From: Trichococcus patagoniensis
GTDB taxonomy: Bacteria > Bacillota > Bacilli > Lactobacillales > Aerococcaceae
Direction of reading: 5' to 3'
DNA: 64,000 bases
Assembly (NCBI RefSeq): GCF_003051085.1
Contig: NZ_QAOM01000004.1
Coordinates: 62,001 to 126,000 of the forward strand
How positions within the stretch are numbered: position 1 is the first letter of the stretch; each line of letters starts with the position of its first letter. The notes beneath the pieces were generated by a model, which was given only the letters and a program-made list of their open reading frames with translations, had not been told where the DNA came from and made no database searches. Both the position numbers and the translations under genes were made by a program. Of this stretch, positions 54,807-63,929 are shown in pieces.

Positions 54807-56156
54807 TTAATCTTCCTTGAAACCCATGAGCCATGTAAAAACAAATCCTAAAACAAATGCTAATAGAGCACATCCGACTGCAATATAAAAATTATTCATT
54901 GAGTCTCCACCAAGTGTAAAACTCAGTGTAAACAAATTAAATGAACCTAAGGAATATGCATGAACTTTGTATAGTCCAACAAAAAATCCTGTTACACCTG
55001 CTGCCGCACAGGATGCAATCAAAGGCCTTTTTAAAGGAAGTAGGACTCCATATAAGGCGGGCTCAGTTGCTGCTAGTAAGGCAGTCACAGATGTAGAAAT
55101 CCCTAAAGATTTATTAGGTATCTTTTTTGACTTTACCCCCACTGCCAAGGCAGCTCCAGCCATTGCAAAGTTAGCTGCAAGAGCCCGAGATAATACATAA
55201 GTATATCCAAGTGTTGTTAATTCATTCACTAGTATAGGAGTGAAAAGAGAATGCATACCAAATATTACAGTAATCGGATGTAGAGCAGCCAATATAGCCA
55301 TCGAAATAGGACCTAATTCCATTAATGCAAAAGACAGCTTGACAATAAGCGTCCCAACCAATGCTCCTAATGGGCCAAAAATAAAGAGGAGCAACGGAAG
55401 CATTACTAATATACTAAGCAGAGGTTTAAACATAAACACTAAATTCTTATGCAAATGATTTGATAAAAACTTATCTATGAAAGCTAATACTGGAGCCATC
55501 ATTAGTACTGGGACAATAGCTCCTGCATAATTTACTTCCGGGATATTAACACCAAACATAGAAAGCGTTTCGGGACCACTAAAATATACAATCGTAGAGA
55601 CTGTAATAAAGGCGGCTAAATAACTGTCTGTTTTCAGATAACGCGCCGCAGATATAGCAATCCATACTGGCAAATAAGTAAATGCAAGCTGCGCAAAACT
55701 ACTCCATACAACAAACGTTCCACTATCTCTTGCTAGACCAAATTGTGCTGCAACAGCTAAAATAGCGTTAATCAATCCGGCACCAACAATTACTGTAATC
55801 GTTGGTGTAATACTTGCAGCTACGTAGCTCATAATAACTTGTACTATACTATTTTCTTTAGATTTATCTTCTGGACTATCGGTAGCTTTTTCTTCCTCTT
55901 TATCTTGAGTTAACAGTAAAGGCTCTACAGCATTAAATACTCTTTCAACCCCTCCTCCTATTACTATTTGAATTTGACCACCTCGATCAACAATCCCTAG
56001 AACCTCTTTTAAAGTTCTCAATCCATTTTCGTCAATCTTGGATTTGTCTTTTAGAACAAATCTTAATCTAGTAATACAATGTGTAACAGTTTTTATATTT
56101 CGAGCTCCTCCAACCTTCTCAACTATTTCCTTTGCTAGTTCTTTTTCGTTTTGCAT
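54807..56156 (-). CDS. bglP: Beta-glucoside PTS enzyme IIBC
   Basis: 449 residues. EIIB domain first (about 1-85; VTHCITRLRFVLKD with the phosphorylated Cys), linker, then EIIC with about ten helices (about 105-445; LHPITVIFGMHSLFTPILVN is the substrate region). There is no IIA domain, so a IIA protein from elsewhere is needed. It imports and phosphorylates beta-glucosides for bglA, 31 bases downstream. It is preceded by an antiterminator target and terminator. Confidence 0.94.
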   Translation of the reverse strand: MQNEKELAKEIVEKVGGARNIKTVTHCITRLRFVLKDKSKIDENGLRTLKEVLGIVDRGGQIQIVIGGGVERVFNAVEPLLLTQDKEEEKATDSPEDKSKENSIVQVIMSYVAASITPTITVIVGAGLINAILAVAAQFGLARDSGTFVVWSSFAQLAFTYLPVWIAISAARYLKTDSYLAAFITVSTIVYFSGPETLSMFGVNIPEVNYAGAIVPVLMMAPVLAFIDKFLSNHLHKNLVFMFKPLLSILVMLPLLLFIFGPLGALVGTLIVKLSFALMELGPISMAILAALHPITVIFGMHSLFTPILVNELTTLGYTYVLSRALAANFAMAGAALAVGVKSKKIPNKSLGISTSVTALLAATEPALYGVLLPLKRPLIASCAAAGVTGFFVGLYKVHAYSLGSFNLFTLSFTLGGDSMNNFYIAVGCALLAFVLGFVFTWLMGFKED

Positions 56157-56207
56157 AACTCTCTCTCCTTTTAAAATTATATTTAGAATACTGGTAATAT
56201 AGTTTTC

Positions 56208-56284
56208 AAAAAAAATCTAACTATAAAAGACATAAATTTGTCTCTCATAGTTAGATTCTGCCTCTCTTTCAAGAGTAACACTTC
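56208..56284 (-). promoter_or_regulatory. Antiterminator target (RAT) with overlapping terminator, between bglG and bglP
   Basis: On the minus strand GTGTTACTCTTGAAAGAGAGGCAGAATC matches the BglG/LicT target pattern. Its 3' end overlaps the terminator AATCTAACTAT ... ATAGTTAGATT plus a run of eight T. Only one of the two folds can form. Confidence 0.8.
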
Positions 56285-56300
56285 TATTTCTCTACGAATA

Positions 56301-57122
56301 TTAATATATTAAAACTCTTTGAATATGTATCGCTAAGTACGAGATTTCTTCATCGCTGATTTTACAGTCTACTTTCTTTTCAACAAATTCTGTTATTTTT
56401 TTTGAAATTTCATATGCTTTAGGGAAGCTATTTTTTATAGGTTGATTGAGATTATCTTGAGTTTTATGATCTTTCATCTGATAGATTCTTTTTACAAAGA
56501 ATTTTACGTGTGTTGCCAATCTTTGATAAATTAAATCTTCTTCGTGAATCTCTTTATTGGTTTGATAAAAAATAATCTGAATGATATCATCTACTAATTG
56601 AACATACTTAATACTTTCTTGAATAGATGAATTTCCCATTTGAGCATTGATAATATGCAATGCAATACTAGCTACTTCATCATCGTTTAACGTTACTTCT
56701 AATTCATCCTCGAGTAATTCAACTATTTTTTTACTTACTCGATATTCTTCTGGATAAAAATTTTTTATTTCCCATTTCAAAGCATTTTTAAGTAACATCC
56801 CGTTCTGGGCTCTTTCTTTGAGAAAAGAGATATGATCCATTAAAGTAATATAAATACTATTGCTAATTTTGGTCTGTAAATTCTTTTGAATAAATTCAAT
56901 TATTTCACAAGATAGATCAAAATAATTTTGTGGAATTGTCTCAAGTAATTCCTGAATAGAATTTTTTTCTCCAGAGAAAAAAATTCTATCTATTCTTTCT
57001 TCAGGAATCTCTTGATCTTTTTTTAAATCGAAAGCAATTCCCCGGCTGAATATCACATATTCCTTTCCATCGTTATCAACTGCTAAAACAGCGTTATTAT
57101 TTAATACTTTTCTGAACCTCAC
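56301..57122 (-). CDS. bglG: BglG/LicT-family transcriptional antiterminator
   Basis: 273 residues from a GTG at 57122, placed after AAGAGGG so that the protein starts at the RNA-binding domain (RFRKVLNNNAVLAVD). The CAT domain (about 1-60) is followed by two PTS regulation domains (about 70-175 and 180-273) with the conserved histidines in DHISFLKERA, ALHIINAQ, THVKFFVKR and AIHIQRVL. Unphosphorylated or HPr-activated forms bind the target RNA and prevent termination. Target sequences lie both ahead of this gene and ahead of bglP. Confidence 0.93.
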   Translation of the reverse strand: MRFRKVLNNNAVLAVDNDGKEYVIFSRGIAFDLKKDQEIPEERIDRIFFSGEKNSIQELLETIPQNYFDLSCEIIEFIQKNLQTKISNSIYITLMDHISFLKERAQNGMLLKNALKWEIKNFYPEEYRVSKKIVELLEDELEVTLNDDEVASIALHIINAQMGNSSIQESIKYVQLVDDIIQIIFYQTNKEIHEEDLIYQRLATHVKFFVKRIYQMKDHKTQDNLNQPIKNSFPKAYEISKKITEFVEKKVDCKISDEEISYLAIHIQRVLIY

Positions 57123-57158
57123 ATAAACACCCTCTTCCTTTATTTCCGCTATTTTAAA

Positions 57159-57233
57159 ACAAAAAAACCAAATAGAAAGATGTGTTTTGTACAAACACTC
57201 TTCCAATCTGGTTATGCCTTTTCAGTAACACCC
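57159..57233 (-). promoter_or_regulatory. Antiterminator target (RAT) with overlapping terminator, ahead of bglG
   Basis: On the minus strand GGGTGTTACTGAAAAGGCAT then AACC (57210-57233) matches the BglG/LicT consensus. The overlapping terminator ACCAGATTGGAAGAGTGTTT pairs with AAACACATCTTTCTATTTGGT and ends in seven T. Confidence 0.85.
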
Positions 57234-57450
57234 AATTTTGGATTATTCAATTGATTACGTTTTCATTATATGACAATCCTAAGGAATGTCAATGTTTATT
57301 TTTCACTTGGCTCTTAGATTATTCATATTTTTTCAGAAAACACCTTGAAACGTTGTGCTATTAACATATTTTTTATTTTTCTTTCACATCCAAAAGATAT
57401 AAAAAATAATCCATCTGTTATGGTTAATGCACGACCAACAGCTGAGAGGT

Positions 57451-57624
57451 TTACTTACAGGTCCCTTTCCTAACATATTCACTATCTTTCCGTTCGGGCT
57501 TGAGTGGCTGCATCGGAATGGGATTGCGTTTCTCATCAGTCAACTGATAGGGTTTTTCGTCCATACAAATCACTGGATAGCGTTCATCAAATGGTAGCTT
57601 ATAAATACTTATTGTGACGAGGTG
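57451..57624 (-). pseudogene. IS630-family transposase fragment
   Basis: A minus-strand frame of 57 codons reads through ERYPVICMDEKPYQL, PIPMQPLKPER and DSEYVRKGTCK before a stop. The DEKPxQL and (Y)EYxRxGT blocks are those of IS630-type DDE transposases. Both ends of the gene are missing, so it is a relic. It lies between bglG and the second resolvase. Confidence 0.85.
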
Positions 57625-57708
57625 TAATTAAGCTGAAAAATCTCTTAAAGCCTTGATATTACTGAATTCCTAAGAAATCCTCGTTATAAATTCCCGGGAA
57701 TGCAGGTT

Positions 57709-58275
57709 CTATGCCTCAGAACTTATTTGAATTTTTCTTTTATTGCGAGTCAAAGTACTTTTACTGATTCCGGTCATTTTTTCTACCTCTTTATAATAAT
57801 GATCCTTCAATAAGTTCATGGCCAGATTGATTTGTTGCTGATTGAATTTTTTTGGTCGCCCTTCCCGGAAATCGGGTTTCTGTTTAGCCAATTCCTTTCC
57901 CTCTTGCGTACGCTCCACAATCAGATCGCGTTCAAAATCCGCAAAAGCGCTGAAAATCGTGAAGATCAATCTTCCAGTGGACGTGTTTTCGATAATTCCT
58001 AAATTCAGCACGTTGATTCGAACGCCCTTCTCGAATAGGAGTTTAATCGTATTCAATGCGTCTTGCGTGCTGCGAGCGAAGCGGTCCAGCTTCGTTACAA
58101 CAAACGTATCCCCTGTCTGGATTTCCTGAAGGAGTTTTTGAAACTCGGGACGATCACTTTTTGTTCCGGTAATTTTCTCGAAGTAGACTCGATCGCAGCG
58201 TTCCTCCTCGAGTTGACGCAGCTGTCCTTCCAAATCTTGCTGGCGGGTACTCACACGTGCATAGCCATATTTCAT
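57709..58275 (-). CDS. Serine recombinase, resolvase/invertase (second)
   Basis: 188 residues from the ATG at 58275. [13 protein letters not shown] gives nucleophile Ser9; [30 protein letters not shown] and a C-terminal helix-turn-helix ([19 protein letters not shown]) complete the family pattern. Clearly a different subgroup from the recombinase at 52.2 kb and in the opposite orientation. The two bracket the bgl cassette. Confidence 0.94.
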   Translation of the reverse strand: MKYGYARVSTRQQDLEGQLRQLEEERCDRVYFEKITGTKSDRPEFQKLLQEIQTGDTFVVTKLDRFARSTQDALNTIKLLFEKGVRINVLNLGIIENTSTGRLIFTIFSAFADFERDLIVERTQEGKELAKQKPDFREGRPKKFNQQQINLAMNLLKDHYYKEVEKMTGISKSTLTRNKRKIQISSEA

Positions 58276-58497
58276 CTTTTTTCGCCTTCGCTTTTGAACA
58301 TAAGTTATGACACCTTTGTATTCCCTGGTTTTATTAGAGCAAGGAAGCATAGTCAATACTCTTGAGTTTTGACTACGAATTTTATTTTCAAATTAAAATA
58401 CCCTTTTCCATCTTATATACGAAAAGAGAGAGTTCATCTGATATAATTATATTATGTAGTTTATTTAGTAAAAAATACATTAGTATGAGGAGCTGAC

Positions 58498-58899
58498 ATG
58501 AAAAAATATATTAAAGATAATTGGAAATGGCTATCAAGCGGTTTTTTTGGACTCTTTATAATAATCCCTCTCTTGACTCAGATATTAATTAATATAGATA
58601 CGATTAATAAAGGGTCGGACGACGGTTGGTTAGGCTTTTGGGGTGGATATTTAGGTGCTATTATTGGGATAGCTGGAGCAATTTTTGTAGTACAGATACA
58701 ATTGAAGGAGGATAGGGAAGGTAGAGAGGTTGAAAAAATTGATAATACTTTCTTTAATTTACTAACACTACATAATGATCAAAAAAATACGCTAAACGAC
58801 GATCGTATATTTGAAGAAATATATTCCGAATTTAATAAAGAACTAAAAAATCAGCTTTTAGAAGCAGGATTAGATTTTTTTTACTCAGAAAAGATATAA
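58498..58899 (+). CDS. PutAbiC-like phage abortive infection protein, N-terminal part (frameshifted)
   Basis: 133 residues with GAGGAGCTGAC ahead of the ATG. Two membrane helices (about 13-32 and 46-66; WLGFWGGYLGAIIGIAGAIF) are followed by TFFNLLTLHNDQKN, the start of the conserved PutAbiC cytosolic domain. The frame stops 17 bases after an eight-T run (58875-58882). One extra T would continue it straight into the next frame. Strongly AT-rich, typical of acquired defence genes. Reads as the first half of one broken or phase-switched gene. Confidence 0.75.
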   Translation: MKKYIKDNWKWLSSGFFGLFIIIPLLTQILINIDTINKGSDDGWLGFWGGYLGAIIGIAGAIFVVQIQLKEDREGREVEKIDNTFFNLLTLHNDQKNTLNDDRIFEEIYSEFNKELKNQLLEAGLDFFYSEKI

Positions 58900-58907
58900 T
58901 CAGTTCG

Positions 58908-59654
58908 ATGTTGCAGGAATTCATAAGAGGATATAAAAATTATATTGAAAATAATGAACAATGCGTATCAGCTGAATTCTTAGAACGTTGGGAGAGGAGA
59001 AAAACAGGAGAAACCTTTTCCGATAGTTATCCAGTTACAGAGGATTCGAATTTATATAACGACCTCTGCTATGCATTAGAAGAAATCGGTAGTATAGAAA
59101 ATTTTTTAAATGATATCGAGAATAAAAAAATAAATTGTTTTTCTCATACTGTCTTCGAAGGTGCATATGAAAAATTAGATAAGTATATTCGAGAATATAG
59201 GGCTTTTCATTCCGATATTCCAGAGAAATGGCTCCAGTTAAACGCCACATTGTACGAATATAAATCAGGGCATTTAAATTTATTATCTTTTGACAGAAAA
59301 AGACTAGGAATCGAACGTGCTATTAATAAACATTATAGTAGAATTGGTGCATACTTTAGAATTTTTCATAGGATAGTAAAATATATTAATGATAAAGTAT
59401 CAGATGAAGAAATTAAAAAAGATTACTTAGGTTTTTTAAGAGCAACTATAAATGAAAAAGAGATGTTAGTTATATTTTATAATGCTGCGTATACAGAAAG
59501 GGGGAACGGATTGTTAAAGGAGATTCGTAAAACAACCTTTTTTGGAGAGCATGATGAATTAATGGAAGATTCTACCGTGCAGCATTTTAATCCTCACTCG
59601 ATGTTATGGGAATCTGAGGACCTAAAAATTATGCGAGGGTTTGGTAATAAATAA
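58908..59654 (+). CDS. PutAbiC-like phage abortive infection protein, C-terminal part (frameshifted)
   Basis: 248 residues; the ATG has no ribosome-binding site, as expected for a downstream half. The conserved domain continues with IGAYFRIFHRIVKYINDK and YLGFLRATINEKEMLVIFYN, the pattern of the putative phage abortive infection family (PutAbiC). With one T added in the run at 58875-58882 the two halves join as LDFFLLRKDIISSMLQEFIR without a stop. Function by family: membrane-linked defence against phage, mechanism not established. Confidence 0.75.
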   Translation: MLQEFIRGYKNYIENNEQCVSAEFLERWERRKTGETFSDSYPVTEDSNLYNDLCYALEEIGSIENFLNDIENKKINCFSHTVFEGAYEKLDKYIREYRAFHSDIPEKWLQLNATLYEYKSGHLNLLSFDRKRLGIERAINKHYSRIGAYFRIFHRIVKYINDKVSDEEIKKDYLGFLRATINEKEMLVIFYNAAYTERGNGLLKEIRKTTFFGEHDELMEDSTVQHFNPHSMLWESEDLKIMRGFGNK

Positions 59655-59948
59655 TATATAGAACACTGGCTTTAGTGCTAAGTCAGTTCAGATTCTGATT
59701 GACGTAGCCGCACATGAGCATAGCCTCCCTCATCTTTTCTCCTTCTACTCTGTATGTTTATTCGACACTCTAAATTTACATGAGGAGAGCGATAAATTCA
59801 ACATAGTGTCGTGTCAGTTTTGGGTACACCTTAAATCGAAAGTAAAATATAAAGTACCTCTTTTCGATTTAAATCGAGGCAGTTATTTTTTCGTTTATCC
59901 AGATTCAACGTACTGAGACAACGAAACGAGGATCCGCCAGAATGCCCC
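59655..59948. other. Intergenic stretch, no gene recognised
   Basis: Holds a possible hairpin TTAAATCGAAAG ... CTTTTCGATTTAA at about 59831-59874 and a TCGATTTAAATCGA palindrome. Nothing else could be named. Confidence 0.4.
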
Positions 59949-60065
59949 GACAACGCTGTTGCTGCGGCTGCTGCGTTGATCAGCGACGAACAGGAAAACA
60001 CTGTCTACGAACTCTCCGGAAAACCATTTACTCAGGAAGGAATCGCGTCAGCCCTCGAAAACTCC
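59949..60065 (+). pseudogene. Decayed QorB/NmrA-type oxidoreductase fragment
   Basis: The plus-strand frame reads DNAVAAAAALISDEQENTVY then ELSGKPFTQEGIASALEN, matching the C-terminal third of QorB proteins (compare ENTIYELSGKPLTQEELAAAL at 24.95 kb). There is no start, no Rossmann domain and no rest of the C-terminus. It is a remnant of a second qorB-like gene, perhaps lost during the rearrangements of this accessory region. Confidence 0.85.
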
Positions 60066-60074
60066 GAAAAGCCC

Positions 60075-60102
60075 AAAAGGCGCTCCGGCAAGAGCGCCTT
60101 TT
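60075..60102. terminator. Terminator of malEFG
   Basis: AAAAGGCGCTC pairs with GAGCGCCTTTT around CGGCAA; the minus-strand T tail follows the malG stop by about 20 bases. Confidence 0.9.
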
Positions 60103-60122
60103 TGCGTATGCACTTAACATTC

Positions 60123-60995
60123 CTATCCTTTGACGGATCCGGAAGTCACACCTTCCACGTAGAAGCGTTGCATGAAAATGAACAGGATCGTGATCGGGAT
60201 GGCGATGAGCACGCAGCCGGCGGTGAATGCCATGAACAGCGAGTTGGCGGTCGTGCGGGTCATCATCGTGAAGAGGCCAATCGCTATCGTGTAGTTTGGG
60301 ATGTTGTCGCCCATGATGATTTTTGCGAAGATGAAGTCCATCCACGGGCCCATGAAAGCCAGCAAAGACGTGTACACGATGATCGGCTTCGACAACGGTA
60401 AAGTGATTTTCGTGAAAATCTCCCATTTGTTCGCGCCGTCGATCATGGCCGATTCGTCCAGCGCCATCGGGATCGTATCGAAGAAGCCTTTGGCGATGTA
60501 GAAGCCCAGAGCGGAGCCGGCGGAATAGACCAGAATCAAAGCAAGCAAGCTTTCCGTCAGGTTCAGGGCTTTCAGGATGTAATAGACGGCGATCATGCTC
60601 ATGAATCCGGGGAACATGTTCAGCACCAACGCGACTTTCAGGAATGGTTTGCGCATCTTGAAGCGCAGGCGCGACAGTGCGTAGGCCATTGCGATCGTGA
60701 TGAAAGTCGACAGGATGCAGCTGATCACGGAAACGAACAGCGTGTTCAGGAACCAGCGTACAAACGGATAGTTCCCGGAAGTGTTCTGCAGCAGAATCCT
60801 GTAGTTTTCCAAAGTGAATGATTTTGGGATGATGTACGGTACGAACGCGCCGCCCTCTGCCCGGAAGCTGGTCAAAACGATCCATACGATAGGGAACAGC
60901 CAAATGACCGACAGTACAGCCAGGATGGCGTAGACCGCAGCCAGCGAATACCGCCGCTGCGCTTTGTATCCTGTTGTTTTCTTTGCTTTTGCCAT
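60123..60995 (-). CDS. malG: Maltodextrin ABC transporter permease MalG
   Basis: 290 residues from the ATG at 60995 (AAGGAGGG upstream). About six membrane helices; the EAA loop contacting the ATPase reads ALDESAMIDGANKWEIFTKI followed by TLPLSKPI. The PNYTIAIGLFTM and C-terminal FYVEGVTSGSVKG blocks are typical of MalG/GanQ. It pairs with MalF, whose stop codon is 4 bases upstream. No malK is present in the window, so an ATPase encoded elsewhere (MsmX/MalK type) must serve it. Confidence 0.95.
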   Translation of the reverse strand: MAKAKKTTGYKAQRRYSLAAVYAILAVLSVIWLFPIVWIVLTSFRAEGGAFVPYIIPKSFTLENYRILLQNTSGNYPFVRWFLNTLFVSVISCILSTFITIAMAYALSRLRFKMRKPFLKVALVLNMFPGFMSMIAVYYILKALNLTESLLALILVYSAGSALGFYIAKGFFDTIPMALDESAMIDGANKWEIFTKITLPLSKPIIVYTSLLAFMGPWMDFIFAKIIMGDNIPNYTIAIGLFTMMTRTTANSLFMAFTAGCVLIAIPITILFIFMQRFYVEGVTSGSVKG

Positions 60996-60999
60996 TTTT

Positions 61000-62349
61000 T
61001 TAGCCCTCCTTGAATGAATTCGTTCTTGTGTAAGCAAGCAGACTGAATACTGCGGACAGGATGAAGATCAGGATGCCGATGACGGACGCCAAATTGTAGT
61101 CCATCGTGTTGACCGTCAAGTTGTACAGCCAGGTAACCAGCAAGTCCGTCGAACCCGCACCGTAGAAATCGGAATTCGAAGGTCCGCCGCCGGTCAACAG
61201 GAAAATGACATTGAAGTTGTTGATGTTGCCGATGAACTGTTGGATCAGAGCCGGCATCATCACGAACAAAATCTGCGGGAAAGTGATGTTGCGGAAAATC
61301 TGCAGCTTGTTCGCGCCGTCGATCCGCGCAGCCTCGATCTGATCCGTCGGCAGGTTTTGGATGATCCCCGTCGAAACCAGCATCGTTGCCGGAATACCGA
61401 TCCACATGTTGACGACGATGACCGTGATCTTGGCCCAAATCGGATCCGTCAAAAACGGAATGGCGGAATCGATCAAACCGAGATTCAGCAACGTTGCGTT
61501 GATGGGACCTGCGCCATTCAAAAGATTGCGCATGACCAACAGCGAGATGAACTGCGGCACTGCCATCGTGATGACGAAAATCGTGCGCCAAACGCCTTTG
61601 AATTTCAAGCCTTTGGTATTGATCAGGAGCGCCAGCAGGATGCCGAATAAAAAGCAAGTGACAGTCGCAAGCGTCGCCCAGATCAGCGTCCAGCCCAAGA
61701 CCGGGAAGAAGGTGTCTGCCATATTACCGGAAATGACGTTGCCGAAGTTCACAAAGCCGACCCACGTGAACAAGTTTTTCGGCGGCAGATGCGTGTGGTC
61801 ATAGTTCGTGAAGGCAATCGAAATCATATAGAGCAACGGCAGGACTGTGAACAGCAATACGCCCAACAACGGAATCGTCATCAGGGTAAGGTAGAACCGT
61901 TCGTTCAGCAGACTCGCCAGATCATCCATCGTGCTCGGGATTGTTTTGCCCGCTTGCTTCAGTTCGTGGATATTCCGGGCGCTTTTCAGATTGATGATGT
62001 ACAACCCAACAAGGAGCACACAAATCACAATGGCAGCAATGCCGAATAATAGCAGTAACATCGAGTTGTCGCCCTCTTGCAGCACTTCAATCCCTAAGCG
62101 TTCATCAAAAACGAGCCCTTGCCCCTGAGTACCCAACGTCGCCAACATGGACAGCGCCTGCAGTCCGTTGCGGATCAGCCAATAGAAGAAGGCGATCTGC
62201 GAAAACAGGAAAATCAAACCTTTTAAATATTGTTTATTGGCAAGATTGGCAGCTCCCATGACAACAAAGGAAAGTTTTGTTGCGACGTCCCCTTCTTTGA
62301 ACAATTCCCGAAAGGTCATCTGCTGGCCGTAACTTTTTTTCTTGAACAT
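61000..62349 (-). CDS. malF: Maltodextrin ABC transporter permease MalF
   Basis: 449 residues from the ATG at 62349 (GGGGA upstream; the ATG at 62370 has none). An N-terminal domain with three helices is followed by the permease core with about six more. The EAA loop is TDQIEAARIDGANKLQIFRN, and LLTGGGPSNSDFYGAGSTDLL is a characteristic loop of MalF/GanP proteins. Second gene of malEFG, behind a long hairpin that separates it from malE. Confidence 0.95.
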   Translation of the reverse strand: MFKKKSYGQQMTFRELFKEGDVATKLSFVVMGAANLANKQYLKGLIFLFSQIAFFYWLIRNGLQALSMLATLGTQGQGLVFDERLGIEVLQEGDNSMLLLLFGIAAIVICVLLVGLYIINLKSARNIHELKQAGKTIPSTMDDLASLLNERFYLTLMTIPLLGVLLFTVLPLLYMISIAFTNYDHTHLPPKNLFTWVGFVNFGNVISGNMADTFFPVLGWTLIWATLATVTCFLFGILLALLINTKGLKFKGVWRTIFVITMAVPQFISLLVMRNLLNGAGPINATLLNLGLIDSAIPFLTDPIWAKITVIVVNMWIGIPATMLVSTGIIQNLPTDQIEAARIDGANKLQIFRNITFPQILFVMMPALIQQFIGNINNFNVIFLLTGGGPSNSDFYGAGSTDLLVTWLYNLTVNTMDYNLASVIGILIFILSAVFSLLAYTRTNSFKEG

Positions 62350-62467
62350 GGCTTCCCCACTCACTTTCATGATTTAAATAAGAGGGACGAAAGATGCTTG
62401 ATCTTTCGCCCTCCCTGCTCTAACTTATAAGAGAATATTTCATACATCTAAAATGATGTCTAGCTTC

Positions 62468-62571
62468 ACGGGTTAGCCCTTCGGAAATTAGATAAATCGG
62501 TCCTATTGCGCTCTACGATGCTCAGTCGGACCGATTTCCTAAATTTCTTTCAGGGCTGAACGAACCCGTTC
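62468..62571 (-). promoter_or_regulatory. Long hairpin between malE and malF
   Basis: About 104 bases fold into one imperfect stem: ACGGGTT, AGCCC and AAATCGGTCC on one side pair with GGACCGATTT, GGGCT and AACCCGT on the other. No T run follows, so it probably protects the malE message or partly stops transcription, giving more MalE than MalF/MalG. Confidence 0.7.
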
Positions 62572-62585
62572 CGCTTTTCTTTTTT

Positions 62586-63860
62586 TTATTCTTTTTCTTC
62601 TTCAGGTTCTGTCACTTTGGATGTGTCTGTGACCAGTTTGTCCAGTTTATTCATGTATTCGTCTTCTGTGATGTTGCCTTTGTATGCATCATTGATGATG
62701 GCATCCATTGCTGGCCAGAACGAAACGATTTCCGGAACTTTAGGCATTACGACTGAATGAGTGGTTTGGGACATTTCCATGACCGCTTTTGCCACAACAT
62801 CTTCTTGCACTTCCGCTGTTTCCTGAACAACTTTGTTCGATGGGATGACGCCCATTTCCTGGAATTCAGTCAATTGGGAAGTTTCGTTGGACAGGTAGTT
62901 CGCCAAAGCCATAGATGCTAAAGGAGCATCTGTCTGTTGGTTGACCGCAAACAATTTGACGCCCAAGAAAGCTTTCATTTGAACTTCGCCGCTGCCGAAA
63001 TCGATTGTCGGATAAGCCGCAACACCCATGTTATCGCCCAATGCTTTGATGACATCATTTTTGGACCAAGGACCGGAAAGGAAAGCATCGGAAACGCCTG
63101 CTTCCAAATTTGCCAAAGCTTCAGCTCCGGACTGGATTACGCCTGGATTGTTCTTTTGGGCTGCGATCCATGCAAGTACTTCAGCACCTTTTTCGTCATT
63201 GAAATTAGTTCCGCTTGGATCTTCACCGTTTTCACCGTACAAGTAAAGACCGTTACTCATGAACAGCGGTCCAAAGATATAGTTGGCACCGGCTTCAGCA
63301 AAGTTTGTGCCGATTTTGCCTTTTTCCGACAAAGTCGTCCAGCTCTTCACATCGTCTTCAGTAAGTTTCGCTTTGTTATAGTAGAGAACTTGCGATTCGA
63401 CGCCGTATGGGTAGCCATAAAGCTCGTCGTTCCAGGTTACGCCTTCCACTGCCGATTCCACGTTGTTCGCTTTTACTTCATCTGCGTATTTTGTGTTCGG
63501 GTACAACAGACCGGCTTCAGCCATTTGACCGACTTGGTCATGCGGCATCATGAAAACATCGGCAGCCGCTTTCGGATCTTTCGACACATCTTTTTTTGCA
63601 TCCGCTGAGCTTCCTGCCGCCACTTCAACCGTAACTTCAGGGAATTCTTTTTCGAAGTCCGCGACGATACCTTTGAAGACTTCTACATGATCCGTATCCA
63701 CCCACAATTTGACATCGCCTTCCACAACTACTTCCCCGGATGTGTTCTCAGCCGAGCCTGTATCGCTTGTATCAGCTGTGCCGCCGCATGCGCCCAAGAT
63801 TAAAGCAGACGCCCCTAAAATTAAACCGCTTCCAAAATATTTTTTCCAATTTGTTCTCAC
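62586..63860 (-). CDS. malE: Maltose/maltodextrin-binding lipoprotein
   Basis: 424 residues from a GTG at 63860 (AAGGGGG 8 bases ahead). Lipoprotein signal peptide with lipobox ILGAC, lipidated Cys25, then an acidic linker. The solute-binding fold (about 48-405) carries KLWVDTDHVEVFKGIVADFE, YPYGVESQVLYYNK and AFLSGPWSKNDVI. It delivers maltodextrins to MalFG. The promoter contains a MalR-like operator, tying it to the maltose locus 17 kb away. Confidence 0.95.
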   Translation of the reverse strand: MRTNWKKYFGSGLILGASALILGACGGTADTSDTGSAENTSGEVVVEGDVKLWVDTDHVEVFKGIVADFEKEFPEVTVEVAAGSSADAKKDVSKDPKAAADVFMMPHDQVGQMAEAGLLYPNTKYADEVKANNVESAVEGVTWNDELYGYPYGVESQVLYYNKAKLTEDDVKSWTTLSEKGKIGTNFAEAGANYIFGPLFMSNGLYLYGENGEDPSGTNFNDEKGAEVLAWIAAQKNNPGVIQSGAEALANLEAGVSDAFLSGPWSKNDVIKALGDNMGVAAYPTIDFGSGEVQMKAFLGVKLFAVNQQTDAPLASMALANYLSNETSQLTEFQEMGVIPSNKVVQETAEVQEDVVAKAVMEMSQTTHSVVMPKVPEIVSFWPAMDAIINDAYKGNITEDEYMNKLDKLVTDTSKVTEPEEEKE

Positions 63861-63900
63861 TTTCGTGTCCCCCTTGAAATGAATTTCCTTTACAAATTAG

Positions 63901-63929
63901 ATTATGCAACCGATTGCTTAAATAGTCAA
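63901..63929 (-). promoter_or_regulatory. malE promoter with MalR operator
   Basis: On the minus strand TTGACT (63924-63929) and CATAAT (63901-63906) are 17 bases apart. AGCAATCGGTTGCA (63905-63918) lies in the spacer, as in malP. A partial cre-like AGAAAACGGTTTAT lies upstream at 63949-63962. Confidence 0.8.
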
